Shown piece after piece: positions 19,535-28,168 of a stretch of DNA of 64,000 bases. Both the position numbers and the translations under genes were made by a program. Source of the stretch: Prochlorococcus sp. AG-347-J21 (GTDB lineage Bacteria; Cyanobacteriota; Cyanobacteriia; PCC-6307; Cyanobiaceae); assembly GCA_003281455.1 (NCBI GenBank), contig QCBX01000003.1, positions 42,613-106,612 of the forward strand, read 5' to 3'. The notes beneath the pieces were generated by a model, which worked only from the letters and a program-made list of their open reading frames with translations, was not told where the DNA came from and made no database searches. The number at the start of each line of letters is the position of its first letter. Position 1 is the stretch's first letter.

Positions 19535-19592
19535 AAATTTATAATTTATTTCCCGAGATTATTTAAAATTAAGAATATAAAAAATTTATTTT

Positions 19593-19808
19593 ATGCCAAA
19601 AATATTCAAACAAAATAAGTTCGCTTTGTTGGGAGCAAATATATTAATAATTTTACTTTGGGTAACTATATCTTCCTTTTTGATGAATTTATTTCAAAGT
19701 GAAAATGCCCCATTCTATATATATAAAATTTCTTTTTTAATCAGATTCCTTCCTCCTATTTGGGTTACATGGTTCCTTTGGATAAAAAGAGGTGGTTTAA
19801 AAAGATAA
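19593..19808 (+). CDS. Small two-helix membrane protein (71 aa)
   Basis: A 71-residue protein with helices at about 13-33 and 46-62, ending WLWIKRGGLKR-like (FLWIKRGGLKR). Its short basic ends suggest both termini on the cytoplasmic side. Last gene before the terminator at 19903. Function unknown. Confidence 0.6.
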   Translation: MPKIFKQNKFALLGANILIILLWVTISSFLMNLFQSENAPFYIYKISFLIRFLPPIWVTWFLWIKRGGLKR

Positions 19809-19902
19809 ATTACAAAAGCATTTTTACGGATTTACTATAAAAACAAATCAGTTAAGATCTGAAAGCTTACTTGAAATTTTCATGTAAGAATTAGGTAATT
19901 GA

Positions 19903-19940
19903 GAGATTGTTTTTAGCTAAGAAACAATCTCTTTTTTTTT
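19903..19940 (+). terminator. Strong intrinsic terminator
   Basis: The stem GAGATTGTTT (19903-19912) pairs with AAACAATCTC (19922-19931) and is followed by a run of nine T. It ends the plus-strand cluster of small membrane genes. Confidence 0.9.
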
Positions 19941-19954
19941 ACAAATATTTTTTC

Positions 19955-19996
19955 TCATAAAAAAGTGTTTGTCAGTATCCCTATTGACAAACACTC
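19955..19996 (-). terminator. Strong intrinsic terminator of the hli operon
   Basis: The stem GTGTTTGTCA / TGACAAACAC (19965-19974 and 19985-19994) is followed, on the minus strand, by a run of T (the A run at 19959-19964). It ends the minus-strand hli cluster, so two independent terminators stand back to back in this gap. Confidence 0.88.
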
Positions 19997-20017
19997 ATGA
20001 CGATCACTTTTTAAAAA

Positions 20018-20197
20018 TTAAACAGGCAATCTATTATCAATTTCCAATACTCCAGAATCCATAAGACGGCCGATTTTAATAACTAAAGCCATATCTAGCC
20101 TTGAAAACTCAGATTGATGGTTAGTTATCCAATCAAGTTCAGAAAGAGTTATAACTCCCAAAGTATTTACTTTAAGAAAAAGTAAGCCTAAATTCAT
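20018..20197 (-). CDS. Small protein at the end of the hli operon (59 aa)
   Basis: A 59-residue protein reading NLGLLFLKVNTLGVITLSEL, then DWITNHQSEFSRLDMALVI. It starts 1 bp after the stop of the upstream hli gene and ends before the strong terminator at 19955, so it belongs to the hli operon. I recall that picocyanobacterial hli clusters often carry a protein like this, but no function is known to me. Confidence 0.75.
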   Translation of the reverse strand: MNLGLLFLKVNTLGVITLSELDWITNHQSEFSRLDMALVIKIGRLMDSGVLEIDNRLPV

Positions 20198-20198
20198 T

Positions 20199-20327
20199 TT
20201 AAAAAATTCCTGGAATTATCCATCCGAATAAGCCATAATTTACAACTAATGCAAATAAGCCCATCATTGCCATTCTTCCATTAGTTCTCTCGGCGTTTTG
20301 CCAATAAGTTGTTTTTGAATTTTCCAT
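20199..20327 (-). CDS. hli: High-light-inducible protein, 42 aa
   Basis: A one-helix Hlip with the chlorophyll-binding motif AERTNGRMAMMGL and a C-terminal NYGLFGWIIPGIF. Hlips are single-helix relatives of plant light-harvesting proteins that bind chlorophyll and carotenoid, protect photosystem II and assist chlorophyll recycling. This is the third hli gene of a minus-strand cluster, separated by 35 bp from the one upstream. Confidence 0.92.
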   Translation of the reverse strand: MENSKTTYWQNAERTNGRMAMMGLFALVVNYGLFGWIIPGIF

Positions 20328-20362
20328 TTTTCTGATTTGTAGAAATGTTAAATAGTATGTTT

Positions 20363-20623
20363 TTAAACGAAACCAGGAATTATTTGACCTGTTGTTAGGT
20401 ATGCTCCAACAGCAGCAATTAATCCAAGCATTGCGAATCTGCCGTTAAGAGTTTCAGCAACAACTTTTTCTTTTTCGATTGTTTTGACTTTTGTGTTTGT
20501 GTTTTTCATTTGATTAGAAGATGAATAGTTTAAATTTTCATTTTGAAATTGCTTGGTTAGATAAGCAACGAGGATGGCTGTAAAGAATACAATTACGGCT
20601 AAGAAACCTGAAAGTGGACTCAT
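20363..20623 (-). CDS. hli: High-light-inducible protein with an extra N-terminal membrane helix (86 aa)
   Basis: The chosen start at 20623 gives an N-terminal hydrophobic segment PLSGFLAVIVFFTAILVAYL, a polar linker, and the Hlip helix AETLNGRFAMLGLIAAVGAYLT followed by TGQIIPGFV. The frame is open further upstream to 20698, but that part lies inside the upstream hli gene. The ATG overlaps the upstream stop (TAATG, shared base 20623). The extra helix makes this a two-span Hlip. Confidence 0.88.
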   Translation of the reverse strand: MSPLSGFLAVIVFFTAILVAYLTKQFQNENLNYSSSNQMKNTNTKVKTIEKEKVVAETLNGRFAMLGLIAAVGAYLTTGQIIPGFV

Positions 20624-20829
20624 TAAAAAATGCCAGGAATAATTTGTCCAGTTGAAACGTAAGCACCTACTAATGCAACAAGACCAATCATTGCCCAACG
20701 ACCATTAACTTTTTCTGCATTTTGTGGGTAGCTATCGTATGAAACAGACTCATCTATATAAGGACGTGTTTCAGTAGGGAACATGTTCTGTCTGCCACCT
20801 GATTCAGTAGTAACGTTTGAATTAGCCAT
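20623..20829 (-). CDS. hli: High-light-inducible protein, 68 aa
   Basis: An Hlip with a polar N-terminal extension (ANSNVTTESGGRQNMFPTE) and the motif AEKVNGRWAMIGLVALVGAYVS followed by TGQIIPGIF. First gene of the minus-strand hli cluster. A promoter would lie in the AT-rich 20830-20900 region. Stop and start of the next gene overlap by one base. Confidence 0.92.
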   Translation of the reverse strand: MANSNVTTESGGRQNMFPTETRPYIDESVSYDSYPQNAEKVNGRWAMIGLVALVGAYVSTGQIIPGIF

Positions 20830-21134
20830 TGAAGTTGTGTAATTGTTAACTAATGTAACACTACTATTAACAAATGTAAAGTATTAGGTTGAAATTAAGT
20901 TATTTTCTAGATATTTGCCACATAAATGTAGCAGAATAGCGACATATACTTTAAAATAGTTGTTTTTTTGGCTTGCTACGCTTTACAGCTTGACTAGCGC
21001 TCTATTTAGAGTTCAATTCGTTATTTAAGTATTTTTTTTTAAATTCCTTAGAAAGATATCAATTTGGTAGAAAAAACTACATCATTCTAAAATTTGAATA
21101 ATTAGTTTTTAGATATTATATATTTCACTTTATT
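20830..21134. other. Intergenic region between divergent hli genes
   Basis: About 305 bp without a gene. It must hold promoters for the minus-strand hli cluster and the plus-strand hli gene at 21135. A GC-richer patch (about 20975-21005, GCTTGCTACGCTTTACAGC) stands out in the AT-rich surround. I see no convincing ORF, hairpin or named operator. Confidence 0.4.
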
Positions 21135-21263
21135 ATGGAATTCGCAAAAAAAATCATGACCGAAAAAGCTGAAAAGCTTAATGGTAAAGCCGCAATGCTT
21201 GGAATGTTTGCTCTCGTAGGAGCTTATTATTTTACTGGTCAAATTCTTCCTGGAATTTTCTAG
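21135..21263 (+). CDS. hli: High-light-inducible protein, 42 aa
   Basis: A compact Hlip: TEKAEKLNGKAAMLGMFALV, then GAYYFTGQILPGIF. The usual NGR motif reads NGK, so the arginine that pairs with the Glu in chlorophyll binding is replaced by lysine. It is divergent from the other three hli genes and has its own terminator. Confidence 0.9.
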   Translation: MEFAKKIMTEKAEKLNGKAAMLGMFALVGAYYFTGQILPGIF

Positions 21264-21286
21264 TAAAAATCCTTTTTAGATTTTTC

Positions 21287-21309
21287 AGGGCTTTATCAAG
21301 CCCTTTTTT
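21287..21309 (+). terminator. Intrinsic terminator after hli
   Basis: The stem GGGCTT / AAGCCC (21288-21293 and 21298-21303) with a four-base loop is followed by six T. It ends the plus-strand hli transcript. Confidence 0.9.
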
Positions 21310-21334
21310 ACTGGATGATTATATTATTACCTTT

Positions 21335-22072
21335 TCAATTATCTAATAATTCAAATAATTTACTTATTAAAAGCTTTCTTTGAAAAAAAGTTTTATCAAT
21401 ATATTTTTTATTCTCTTCTTTTAAAATTTCCTGACCATTTGAGCCCAATCCTTTAAAGACAAATTCTTTATCTTCTTTAATCCACTTATTTATCATTTCT
21501 CCCGTTGTCTCTATATGGAATTGCAATCCGTAAGCAAAATGACCAATCCTAAAAAACTGTTCCTTACAACGTGCACTACTAGCAATTAGTAATGCTTTAT
21601 TAGGTAATAAAATTCTATCTCCATGCCAATGCAGTACATGAAAAGGGTCTTCAAACAGTGCTTTAAAGTCTTTATTCGATTTGTCTATAAAAATCTGAGA
21701 CCATCCAATTTCTGGCAATGCTTTTGGAGGTGATCCATATTTAAGAATTTCTACATCTCCTCCAGCAGCACTCGCAAGCAACTGAGCACCTAAGCAAACA
21801 CCGATTATAGGTCTCTCATTTTCTAATTCTTTTTTTATAAAATCTATTTCTAACTTAAGCCATGGATATCTGTCACTTCCAATATCTTTAACTCCCATTG
21901 GTCCACCCATAATTAAAATTAAGTCACCATTTTTTGTTTGTGGCAGAGCATTTTTATTATCTAAACGAATTATTTCAATTTTTAAATTTCTTTCTTTAGC
22001 AAATTGTTCAAAAAGACCTGGCCCCTCTATTTCTAAATGCTGCAAAACTAATAGGCGTCTTATTCCCTTCAT
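21335..22072 (-). CDS. Class I glutamine amidotransferase-like protein
   Basis: A 245-residue stand-alone GATase1 domain. The nucleophile elbow GVCLGAQLLA holds the catalytic Cys, and LQFHIE holds the catalytic His-x-Glu. LILMGGPMGVKD is the oxyanion-side motif. It resembles the GMP synthase-like GATases that act on gamma-glutamyl compounds; the real substrate is unknown. Its ATG overlaps the upstream stop by 4 bp. Confidence 0.85.
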   Translation of the reverse strand: MKGIRRLLVLQHLEIEGPGLFEQFAKERNLKIEIIRLDNKNALPQTKNGDLILIMGGPMGVKDIGSDRYPWLKLEIDFIKKELENERPIIGVCLGAQLLASAAGGDVEILKYGSPPKALPEIGWSQIFIDKSNKDFKALFEDPFHVLHWHGDRILLPNKALLIASSARCKEQFFRIGHFAYGLQFHIETTGEMINKWIKEDKEFVFKGLGSNGQEILKEENKKYIDKTFFQRKLLISKLFELLDN

Positions 22073-22395
22073 TCACTTTCAATTATTTCAGCTAATTCAG
22101 AACAGACATTAACGCTAAACAACTTTATTGCCGACCAAGTATCTTCTTGGTATGTACCTGCTGAAATACTTACAAAACAATCATTTTCATACCAACTACG
22201 ATAACTGGGGGTTACTCTAGTTCCTTTTAATCTATTTTCTAGGCCTTTCCCATATTTTTTAATGACAAGATTTATAGCTTCATTCTCAATTTCTCTTTGC
22301 TTTTCATCGGCAAAACCTCCTAGTGGTATAAAAAAAAGAATTGATGCAATAAGTAAATGTATCATTGCGTCTTTTTTATATGTAGCTGATTTCAT
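22069..22395 (-). CDS. Small exported protein of unknown function
   Basis: The N-terminus carries a signal-peptide-like segment MIHLLIASILFFIPLGGFADE with probable cleavage after GFA. Starting at this Met (22365) would avoid the 20-bp overlap with the upstream gene; the longer frame starts at 22395. The mature part includes YGKGLENRLKGTRV and two Cys that could form a disulfide. It is part of a tight three-gene minus-strand set with the amidotransferase. Confidence 0.65.
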   Translation of the reverse strand: MKSATYKKDAMIHLLIASILFFIPLGGFADEKQREIENEAINLVIKKYGKGLENRLKGTRVTPSYRSWYENDCFVSISAGTYQEDTWSAIKLFSVNVCSELAEIIESE

Positions 22396-22666
22396 TTAGA
22401 TTAATTAGTTTTTTAAAATCATCAACTCTATTTTGTCCATTTTTTAATGGTCTTGAGGAGTCAAGAACTGCTGCACAGCATAAATGCCAACAAGATTTTT
22501 CATCTAGTCCTAATTTCTTGCATATGTTTTTAGGGGCTTTGATTACTGTATTTATTTCTGCGATATGTTGTGTAGTTTCCCATAATTCTCCTTCAAGAAA
22601 GTCAAGTTCAATACTTGATAATAATTCTGTAGCAACGTAATCCCTAATTATCTCAGTTAATTCCAC
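22376..22666 (-). CDS. Small protein of a two-member family (96 aa)
   Basis: A 96-residue soluble protein. The segment APKNICKKLGLDEKSCW, followed by a short linker and SSRPLKNGQNRVDDF, aligns with APTHICESLNLKKDTYW and the corresponding KPPQFGKTKSVEVF of the gene at 27789. Both have the same length and the same spacing. Function unknown. Confidence 0.65.
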   Translation of the reverse strand: MELTEIIRDYVATELLSSIELDFLEGELWETTQHIAEINTVIKAPKNICKKLGLDEKSCWHLCCAAVLDSSRPLKNGQNRVDDFKKLINLNEISYI

Positions 22667-22723
22667 AATATTTCATTGAAGCAGAAGAAGTTAAATTATC
22701 TCTTATTATTTGTATAGCAAGAT

Positions 22724-22750
22724 AAAAAAAAAGGAGCTAGTTTGCACCTT
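22724..22750 (-). terminator. Probable terminator of the gene at 22784
   Basis: On the minus strand AGGTGC and GCTCCT form an imperfect stem followed by a run of nine T (A run at 22724-22732). It lies 34 bp past the stop of the 89-aa gene. Confidence 0.5.
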
Positions 22751-22783
22751 TCATCCTTAAAGGCTATTTCTTGGCCGGATCAC

Positions 22784-23053
22784 TTATCCGTAATTATGAG
22801 ATACTTCTGTCCATCCTTTTTGGTGCAGTTCGTGCCACTTTTCCCAGGCTGATTCTATGTTGAGTTTTTCAGTGGATTTGTACCCTCCAGGTTCGCCAAG
22901 GTGATTTGTAAAGAAAAGATGAGTATGAATTTTTGAATTAAGTTCAAGAGAATTTTTGCATTCTTCGAAAAAGATAATTCTGCTGCCTTCAGGATTTAGT
23001 AGGCATCCGTTGGGTTTGCTCGTGCTACAACCAAATGAGTAATTAGTCTCCAT
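22784..23053 (-). CDS. DUF1651-like small protein (89 aa)
   Basis: The C-terminal pattern IESAWEKWHELHQKGWTEV, with a preceding strand-rich part (GSRIIFFEECKNS), resembles DUF1651 proteins of marine picocyanobacteria. Two more likely members lie at 36710 and 55649, and a decayed copy at 43372. Function unknown. Confidence 0.65.
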   Translation of the reverse strand: METNYSFGCSTSKPNGCLLNPEGSRIIFFEECKNSLELNSKIHTHLFFTNHLGEPGGYKSTEKLNIESAWEKWHELHQKGWTEVSHNYG

Positions 23054-23202
23054 ACTTTACCTTTTATTGGCTGGTTGATTATTGATACGTTTGTACTATA
23101 AATTATATCCTCCTTGTTTTGCTGTCAATCCTTTTAAGGTTAAGTACTTATTTACTAATAATTATTTTGTTTTTTAATAAATAAGATAATTTCTTTAAGC
23201 TT

Positions 23203-23385
23203 ATGAACTACAGGGAAGATCTAGAAATCAAACTACAAAAAGTAACACTTGCAATGCAGGAAGTTGTAGATGATATCCATAAAACTTATCCTGAGAAGCA
23301 AAGAATAATTTCCAAACTTATTGAATTTAAAAAAGCAATTATTTCAAAGGGAATTGAACTTAACATTGAATTAGAGGCAGCCTAG
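23203..23385 (+). CDS. Small helical protein (60 aa)
   Basis: A 60-residue, highly charged protein predicted to be mostly helix (DLEIKLQKVTLAMQEVVDDI, then EKQRIISKLIEFKKAIISKG). No membrane segment or known motif. The ATG is preceded by an AT-rich leader. Confidence 0.6.
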   Translation: MNYREDLEIKLQKVTLAMQEVVDDIHKTYPEKQRIISKLIEFKKAIISKGIELNIELEAA

Positions 23386-23458
23386 AAATATTGAATATCT
23401 CATGAATGTTTAATAACTTTTAGAATAATGTTATTAGCAAAGAAGGGTTATTTATCAA

Positions 23459-23620
23459 ATGCAGCCTGGTACTTTTGAATTGTTGATCCTAGTATTTATC
23501 TTTTTAGGTCTTCAAGCCTGGTGGATTATCCCAATAGTTATTAAAAATAATAAATTAAATAAGAGAGGTAAGGATTTAAGAGAAGAAATTAAGCAATTAG
23601 AAAAGTTATATAAAAAATAA
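23459..23620 (+). CDS. Small single-span membrane protein (53 aa)
   Basis: A 53-residue protein: an N-terminal helix FELLILVFIFLGLQAWWIIP followed by a strongly basic, coiled-coil-like tail (KRGKDLREEIKQLEKLYKK). Likely membrane-anchored with the tail in the cytoplasm. Unknown function. Confidence 0.65.
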   Translation: MQPGTFELLILVFIFLGLQAWWIIPIVIKNNKLNKRGKDLREEIKQLEKLYKK

Positions 23621-23655
23621 ATTAGTTATTATTTTTGCAAAATACCTAATTATTA

Positions 23656-24096
23656 GTGAAAGTCAAATATCTAATTAAATTAAAAAAATTTATTCCATTT
23701 TGCTTCCTTTTTATTGGGGCTTTTGCTTTACCACAACCTTTTTTTGCTGAAGAAAAGATTGAAGTTGTACCTATTATTCAAAGTTCAAAAGGACTAAGTG
23801 GTAAAAATTTTAATTATCTCGAGGGTAAGCCTGAATTAAGACTCTTAAAAGTAAAAATTCCAGTTGGCTTGAAAACTCCAATTCATACTCATCCTTCCCC
23901 AATGTTGATTCATGTCACCAGAGGAAGACTAAAGCATGTGAGGGGTGAAGAAATTAATTTCTTTAAAGCGGGTGATGCATTTATAGAGAGTAATAATGGG
24001 GGGCCCCACTATGTGAAAAATGTTGGAAAGAAGCCTGCCATACTTCACGTGGGAGTTGTATCAGTAGTTGGAATGCCTACGGCCATAAAAAAATAA
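23656..24096 (+). CDS. Secreted cupin-domain protein
   Basis: A 146-residue protein with GTG start at 23656, then a signal peptide (FIPFCFLFIGAFALPQPFFA, probable cleavage before EEK). The cupin motif HTHPSPMLIHVTRGRL supplies His ligands, and GDAFIESNNGGPHYVKN gives the second motif. Metal binding is likely; catalytic role unknown. It converges on selO. Confidence 0.8.
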   Translation: MKVKYLIKLKKFIPFCFLFIGAFALPQPFFAEEKIEVVPIIQSSKGLSGKNFNYLEGKPELRLLKVKIPVGLKTPIHTHPSPMLIHVTRGRLKHVRGEEINFFKAGDAFIESNNGGPHYVKNVGKKPAILHVGVVSVVGMPTAIKK

Positions 24097-24138
24097 GATT
24101 TTTCTCAAAGTTGTTCTATCAGTATGAGGATTAAACTT

Positions 24139-25842
24139 TTATGAAGAACAGCTGTAGTGAGATACTCCTCCATAGTTAAAATACTGGCTTGGCTTTAGTC
24201 GATTATATTTTTGATCAATTTCTGAGGATTGTTCTATATATGGATTACTAAAGACATCCTGTAACTCTTTTATTTTTTTGTAATTTCCTTTTTCAGCTTC
24301 TTCATATGCGGGAACGATCATCCATTCGCGCCACGTATAGACTGGATTAAGAGATTTCATTGATGCCGATTTTGCTTTAATATTTCCCTCTTTCTTCAAG
24401 ACTGATTGCCAGTTTTCAAGCCATACTTCCCACCTGTTATTGAGCTCATCATTAATTGGTAAATAGAAACTGTCTTTTAAAGAATCTAAGTTATCAGGTA
24501 TTTCAGAGAGTTTACGGAACAAAATTGTATAGTCTGCTTTTGAAATGACCATTAGATTAAAAAATTCATTTATTAGAGTTTCGTTGTAATGTTCCAAACC
24601 AAGCTTGTTTGCCCACATTTTCATCAATTCCTTGTTCATTAATTCAGAAAAGTCCTTTTCGATTTGATCTAACTTTTCTTGATCTTGTTTATCTCCTGAA
24701 AGTAACGGACTAAGAGAGGAACAAAATGTTTTAAAATTAATTTCCGCTGCAGAAGGTTGGTTTAAAAATGAAAAATGCTCACCTCCTCCTGTCCATGGTT
24801 GAAATCTTGGATCAAATAATTCACAGAATCCAAAGGGTCCATAGTCTAAGGTGTAGCCACCAGCCGCACAATTATCACTATTGAAATTACCCTGGCAATA
24901 ACCAACTCGCATCCAGTTGGCTATAAGTGATATGAGTCTCGATCTATATAAACAAGCTAATTTTATTACCTTACTTTCAAGTGAAATCTCATTTTCAATT
25001 TCATTTTTATAGTTTCTATCAATAAGATGTTGAACTATCATCTTTAGTTCATTAAGAGCTTCATCATAAGCATTATTGCGAACTCGTCTTGCAAAAAGTT
25101 CAAGCTGTCCAACTCGTAAAAAAGATGGAGCGACTCTAGTAGTAATTGCAGCTTGATTATCAATCATGATGTCAGGTTCAAAATACCTAGAGCCTTTGGA
25201 ATACCACGGTCTTCTAACTATTTCTGAACGTGAGACAAAAAGTGTTAAAGACCTTGAGGTAGGAATTCCCAAGGCATCCATTAATTCCTGTGCAAGAAAT
25301 TCTCTAACGCTAGACCTTAAGACAGCTCTACCATCTGCTCCACGACAGTAGGGAGTTGGACCTCCTCCTTTAAGTTGCATTTCCATTCTTTTTCCATTGA
25401 ATAAACCTTCAAAAACAGAAATTGCTCTGCCATCGCCATAACCATTGCCAGTGCCAAAGGGACATTGTTGGGTATATTCAGTCCCATAAATTGATAATGC
25501 ATAACCTGTTGCCCAACCAACAGTACTCATTGGATAATTAGCAACAGAAATATCACCTGAGAAAAAACGACAAAAATTCTGGTCTTTAGTAAGATCTGAG
25601 CTTAGTCTTAGTTCTTTAAAAAGTTTTTTGCTATGGGAAATATATTTTGGTTCTGGAATAGCAGTTGGAACAACTGGTACGTAATGACCTGAATATACTG
25701 AACGCGGCTTATGATCATTTCCATCTTTTGTTGATTGAGGATCTGCTTTAAGAGAATTCATAAAAGAATAGTCAGATAATTGGGAAAATTCAGAAAAATT
25801 TTCCGTAAGCTTTTCTTTTAGTGAATTGGACTTGGTTGACAT
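24139..25842 (-). CDS. selO: Protein adenylyltransferase SelO
   Basis: A 567-residue pseudokinase-fold protein of the SelO/YdiU (UPF0061) family, with signatures GWATGYALSIYGTEY, FEGLFNGKRMEMQLKGGG, ADGRAVLRSSVREFLAQE and GYCQGNFNSDN. SelO transfers AMP from ATP to protein side chains and is linked to redox homeostasis. No selenocysteine codon is seen: the final CSS-like tail is encoded by ordinary codons and the frame ends in a normal stop. Confidence 0.92.
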   Translation of the reverse strand: MSTKSNSLKEKLTENFSEFSQLSDYSFMNSLKADPQSTKDGNDHKPRSVYSGHYVPVVPTAIPEPKYISHSKKLFKELRLSSDLTKDQNFCRFFSGDISVANYPMSTVGWATGYALSIYGTEYTQQCPFGTGNGYGDGRAISVFEGLFNGKRMEMQLKGGGPTPYCRGADGRAVLRSSVREFLAQELMDALGIPTSRSLTLFVSRSEIVRRPWYSKGSRYFEPDIMIDNQAAITTRVAPSFLRVGQLELFARRVRNNAYDEALNELKMIVQHLIDRNYKNEIENEISLESKVIKLACLYRSRLISLIANWMRVGYCQGNFNSDNCAAGGYTLDYGPFGFCELFDPRFQPWTGGGEHFSFLNQPSAAEINFKTFCSSLSPLLSGDKQDQEKLDQIEKDFSELMNKELMKMWANKLGLEHYNETLINEFFNLMVISKADYTILFRKLSEIPDNLDSLKDSFYLPINDELNNRWEVWLENWQSVLKKEGNIKAKSASMKSLNPVYTWREWMIVPAYEEAEKGNYKKIKELQDVFSNPYIEQSSEIDQKYNRLKPSQYFNYGGVSHYSCSS

Positions 25843-26008
25843 TAAATTTGTAATCTATTGTTGATTGCGTTGTAATTTCTTTAAATTCAACATCTAGATA
25901 TATCTTATATATTTTTTTATCAGGGGTGTTTTCTGTCGTTATTTTTGAGATTTAATAGAAGTTAAAATTTAATATTTACTTAAAAAAAGGTTCTGCAGTA
26001 AATATTGT

Positions 26009-27391
26009 TTAACTCACCCAGCCTTTGAGCAAATCGAACACACTAATAAATAGTCCAAAACCAATAATTGGGGGCGCAACCCATCTTGTCATGAATTTCA
26101 AATAACGTGTCGTTTTTATTCCAACTTTTGAATCACTAAGTTCTTCATTAAACTTTCCAGGTACTACCCATCCCATAAAGAAAGTAACCAAGAATCCACC
26201 AAAGATAAGCAATACACCTCCAAAAATCGAATCAATAGTTCCAAGAATGTTTAAGTTCAATGCAGAGGGTATGCCTGCTAAGAATAGGAAAAGAGTTATC
26301 AACCAAACAGATTTTTCTCTTTTAAAACCAAATTTATCCATTAAAGAGGAAACTGGAACTTCCAATAATGAAACAGAGGAAGTTATTGCTGCAATATAAG
26401 CTAGTGCAAAAAATGCAACTGCTACAATTCTTCCAACCGTTCCATATGAACCAAGGCCCGTAGGAATTGATATAAATAATGCACCAACTGTTGATTCAGA
26501 AATTGCATCACTTAAACCAAATGTTAAAACAATCGGAAAAGTAATAAGTCCTGCCATAAGACCCACCAAAGTATCCAATGATGCAACTCCAACACTTAGT
26601 TTTGGAAGATTACTCTTTTTATTTAGATAGGAAGCATAAGTTACCATAACTCCAATTCCTAAACTCAAAGAAAAGAAAGCTTGTGTAAAAGCATTTCTTA
26701 TAGTTTGAGGGTTCCTTAATTCATCAAAGTCAAACTTAAACAAAAATGTTTTATATCCTTCCCATGCGCCTGTTAGTGAAGTGGCCCATATTGCTAGAGA
26801 TAGAAGAATTATAAAAAGTATAGGCATAAAGAATCGTGTTACCTTTTCGATTCCTTTTTTTATACCTGATGAAACTATTATGGCTGTAAGAACGAGACTT
26901 AATAGGTGCCCCAATAAAACACTGCTACCACTACTAATTGAGCCAAAGAAATTTTCTGCTTCACTTAAATTTTTTGGTAATCCAAAAAATAATGAATGGA
27001 ACAAGGTATCTGCGGTCCAACCCATTATGACTGAATAATATGACGCTATTCCCAAGGGAGCTATAAAAAAAAGAATTCCTAATGGATACCAATTTTTTCC
27101 AGCTAACTTTACTGGTGCAAGCAATGTGCTGGCAGAAGCGTTTCTTCCTAAAGCCATTTCAGCAACAAATACCGGAAGGCATACAATTAAAACTATTAGT
27201 ATATATAAAAGTACAAAAGCAGCACCTCCCCCTTGAGAGGCTCTGTAGGCGAAACCCCAAAGGTTACCAAGACCTACTGCGCTACCAGCCGCTGCAAGAA
27301 TGAATCCTAACTTACTAGTCCATTGTTCTCTTGAAGAAATTTTTGAGTCCAAAATTAAAATCATTTTTTTTATAGTTGATTTATAACTCAT
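26009..27391 (-). CDS. Sodium-dependent (NSS/SNF family) transporter
   Basis: A 460-residue transporter with about 11-12 hydrophobic helices. The first helix carries the family sodium/substrate motif AAAGSAVGLGNLWGFAYRAS, and AFFSLSLGIGVMVTYASYL is the helix 6 region. NSS proteins import amino acids or osmolytes with sodium; substrate cannot be set from sequence. Monocistronic. Confidence 0.9.
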   Translation of the reverse strand: MSYKSTIKKMILILDSKISSREQWTSKLGFILAAAGSAVGLGNLWGFAYRASQGGGAAFVLLYILIVLIVCLPVFVAEMALGRNASASTLLAPVKLAGKNWYPLGILFFIAPLGIASYYSVIMGWTADTLFHSLFFGLPKNLSEAENFFGSISSGSSVLLGHLLSLVLTAIIVSSGIKKGIEKVTRFFMPILFIILLSLAIWATSLTGAWEGYKTFLFKFDFDELRNPQTIRNAFTQAFFSLSLGIGVMVTYASYLNKKSNLPKLSVGVASLDTLVGLMAGLITFPIVLTFGLSDAISESTVGALFISIPTGLGSYGTVGRIVAVAFFALAYIAAITSSVSLLEVPVSSLMDKFGFKREKSVWLITLFLFLAGIPSALNLNILGTIDSIFGGVLLIFGGFLVTFFMGWVVPGKFNEELSDSKVGIKTTRYLKFMTRWVAPPIIGFGLFISVFDLLKGWVS

Positions 27392-27491
27392 AAGTGAAAA
27401 TTAGTTAATACCTTGCTTAATAAAAACTAATTTTTAATTAAATATTTTTTTGCAAAAAGATTTAAAATCTAAAAAACATCTTATTACTACT

Positions 27492-27773
27492 ATGACTATT
27501 GAAACGACTATTCTAGATTTTCAACTAAGTAATACGTTTGAACAATATGCATCTCATATGAATGCTGAGGAACAACAGTCTATGTTTAAAGAAATGGGAG
27601 TCAAAACATTTTATATTGGTAAATCATTAGATGATCCTCAAAGGGCAACTGTAATTTTTCAAGGACCAGAAAATGTTCTATACGATATTTTCATGAATCC
27701 TGAAACAAAACCTATTGTTGAAGCTTCAGGGCATATTTATGAGGGGACAAAAATAACTCGATGGATTTCTTGA
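27492..27773 (+). CDS. DUF3764-like small protein
   Basis: The start at 27492 (residue 15 of the longest frame) fits the family N-terminus ETTILDFQLSNTFEQY. Segments MFKEMGVKTFYIGKSLDDPQ and TVIFQG, and a final TKITRWIS, match DUF3764 proteins of marine cyanobacteria as I recall them. A ferredoxin-like beta-alpha-beta fold is likely. Function unknown. Confidence 0.7.
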   Translation: MTIETTILDFQLSNTFEQYASHMNAEEQQSMFKEMGVKTFYIGKSLDDPQRATVIFQGPENVLYDIFMNPETKPIVEASGHIYEGTKITRWIS

Positions 27774-27788
27774 AAAAATAAATCTTTT

Positions 27789-28088
27789 ATGAATTATCAA
27801 CTTTTAATTGAATCATATTCTTTTGGGACATCCCTTTCAGAGCAAGAAATAGAACTTTTAAGTTTGGAACTTGAAACTCAAATCATGAACATTAATATAT
27901 CAACAGAATTTGGTTGTTTTAAATCGGCCCCCACCCATATTTGCGAAAGTCTAAATTTAAAAAAAGATACTTATTGGATTATGTGCCTTGCTGAAATATT
28001 AGATTTACATAAGCCCCCCCAATTTGGGAAAACAAAAAGTGTGGAGGTTTTCGATTTACTTCTTGAAAAAGGACTTGTTATTGGTTAA
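27789..28088 (+). CDS. Small protein, paralog of the one at 22376 (99 aa)
   Basis: A 99-residue soluble protein. Its middle part APTHICESLNLKKDTYW and the following PPQFGKTKSVEVFDLL align without gaps to the gene at 22376. It follows the DUF3764-like gene by 15 bp on the same strand. Function unknown. Confidence 0.65.
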   Translation: MNYQLLIESYSFGTSLSEQEIELLSLELETQIMNINISTEFGCFKSAPTHICESLNLKKDTYWIMCLAEILDLHKPPQFGKTKSVEVFDLLLEKGLVIG

Positions 28089-28168
28089 TTGTTTAATTAT
28101 TTGAGTATTAAAAAGATGAATTGTTTTTTCTTTATTCTGATACTATTAACTTAGTGTCAGATAAATAA

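Noticed and set aside
20624..20698. N-terminal extension of the hli gene at 20363
   Set aside because: The extension lies inside the upstream hli gene in another frame; the ATG at 20623 has the normal coupled arrangement.
24139..25842. Selenocysteine at the C-terminus of SelO
   Set aside because: No in-frame TGA precedes a conserved C-terminus; the protein ends normally with ordinary Cys and Ser codons.
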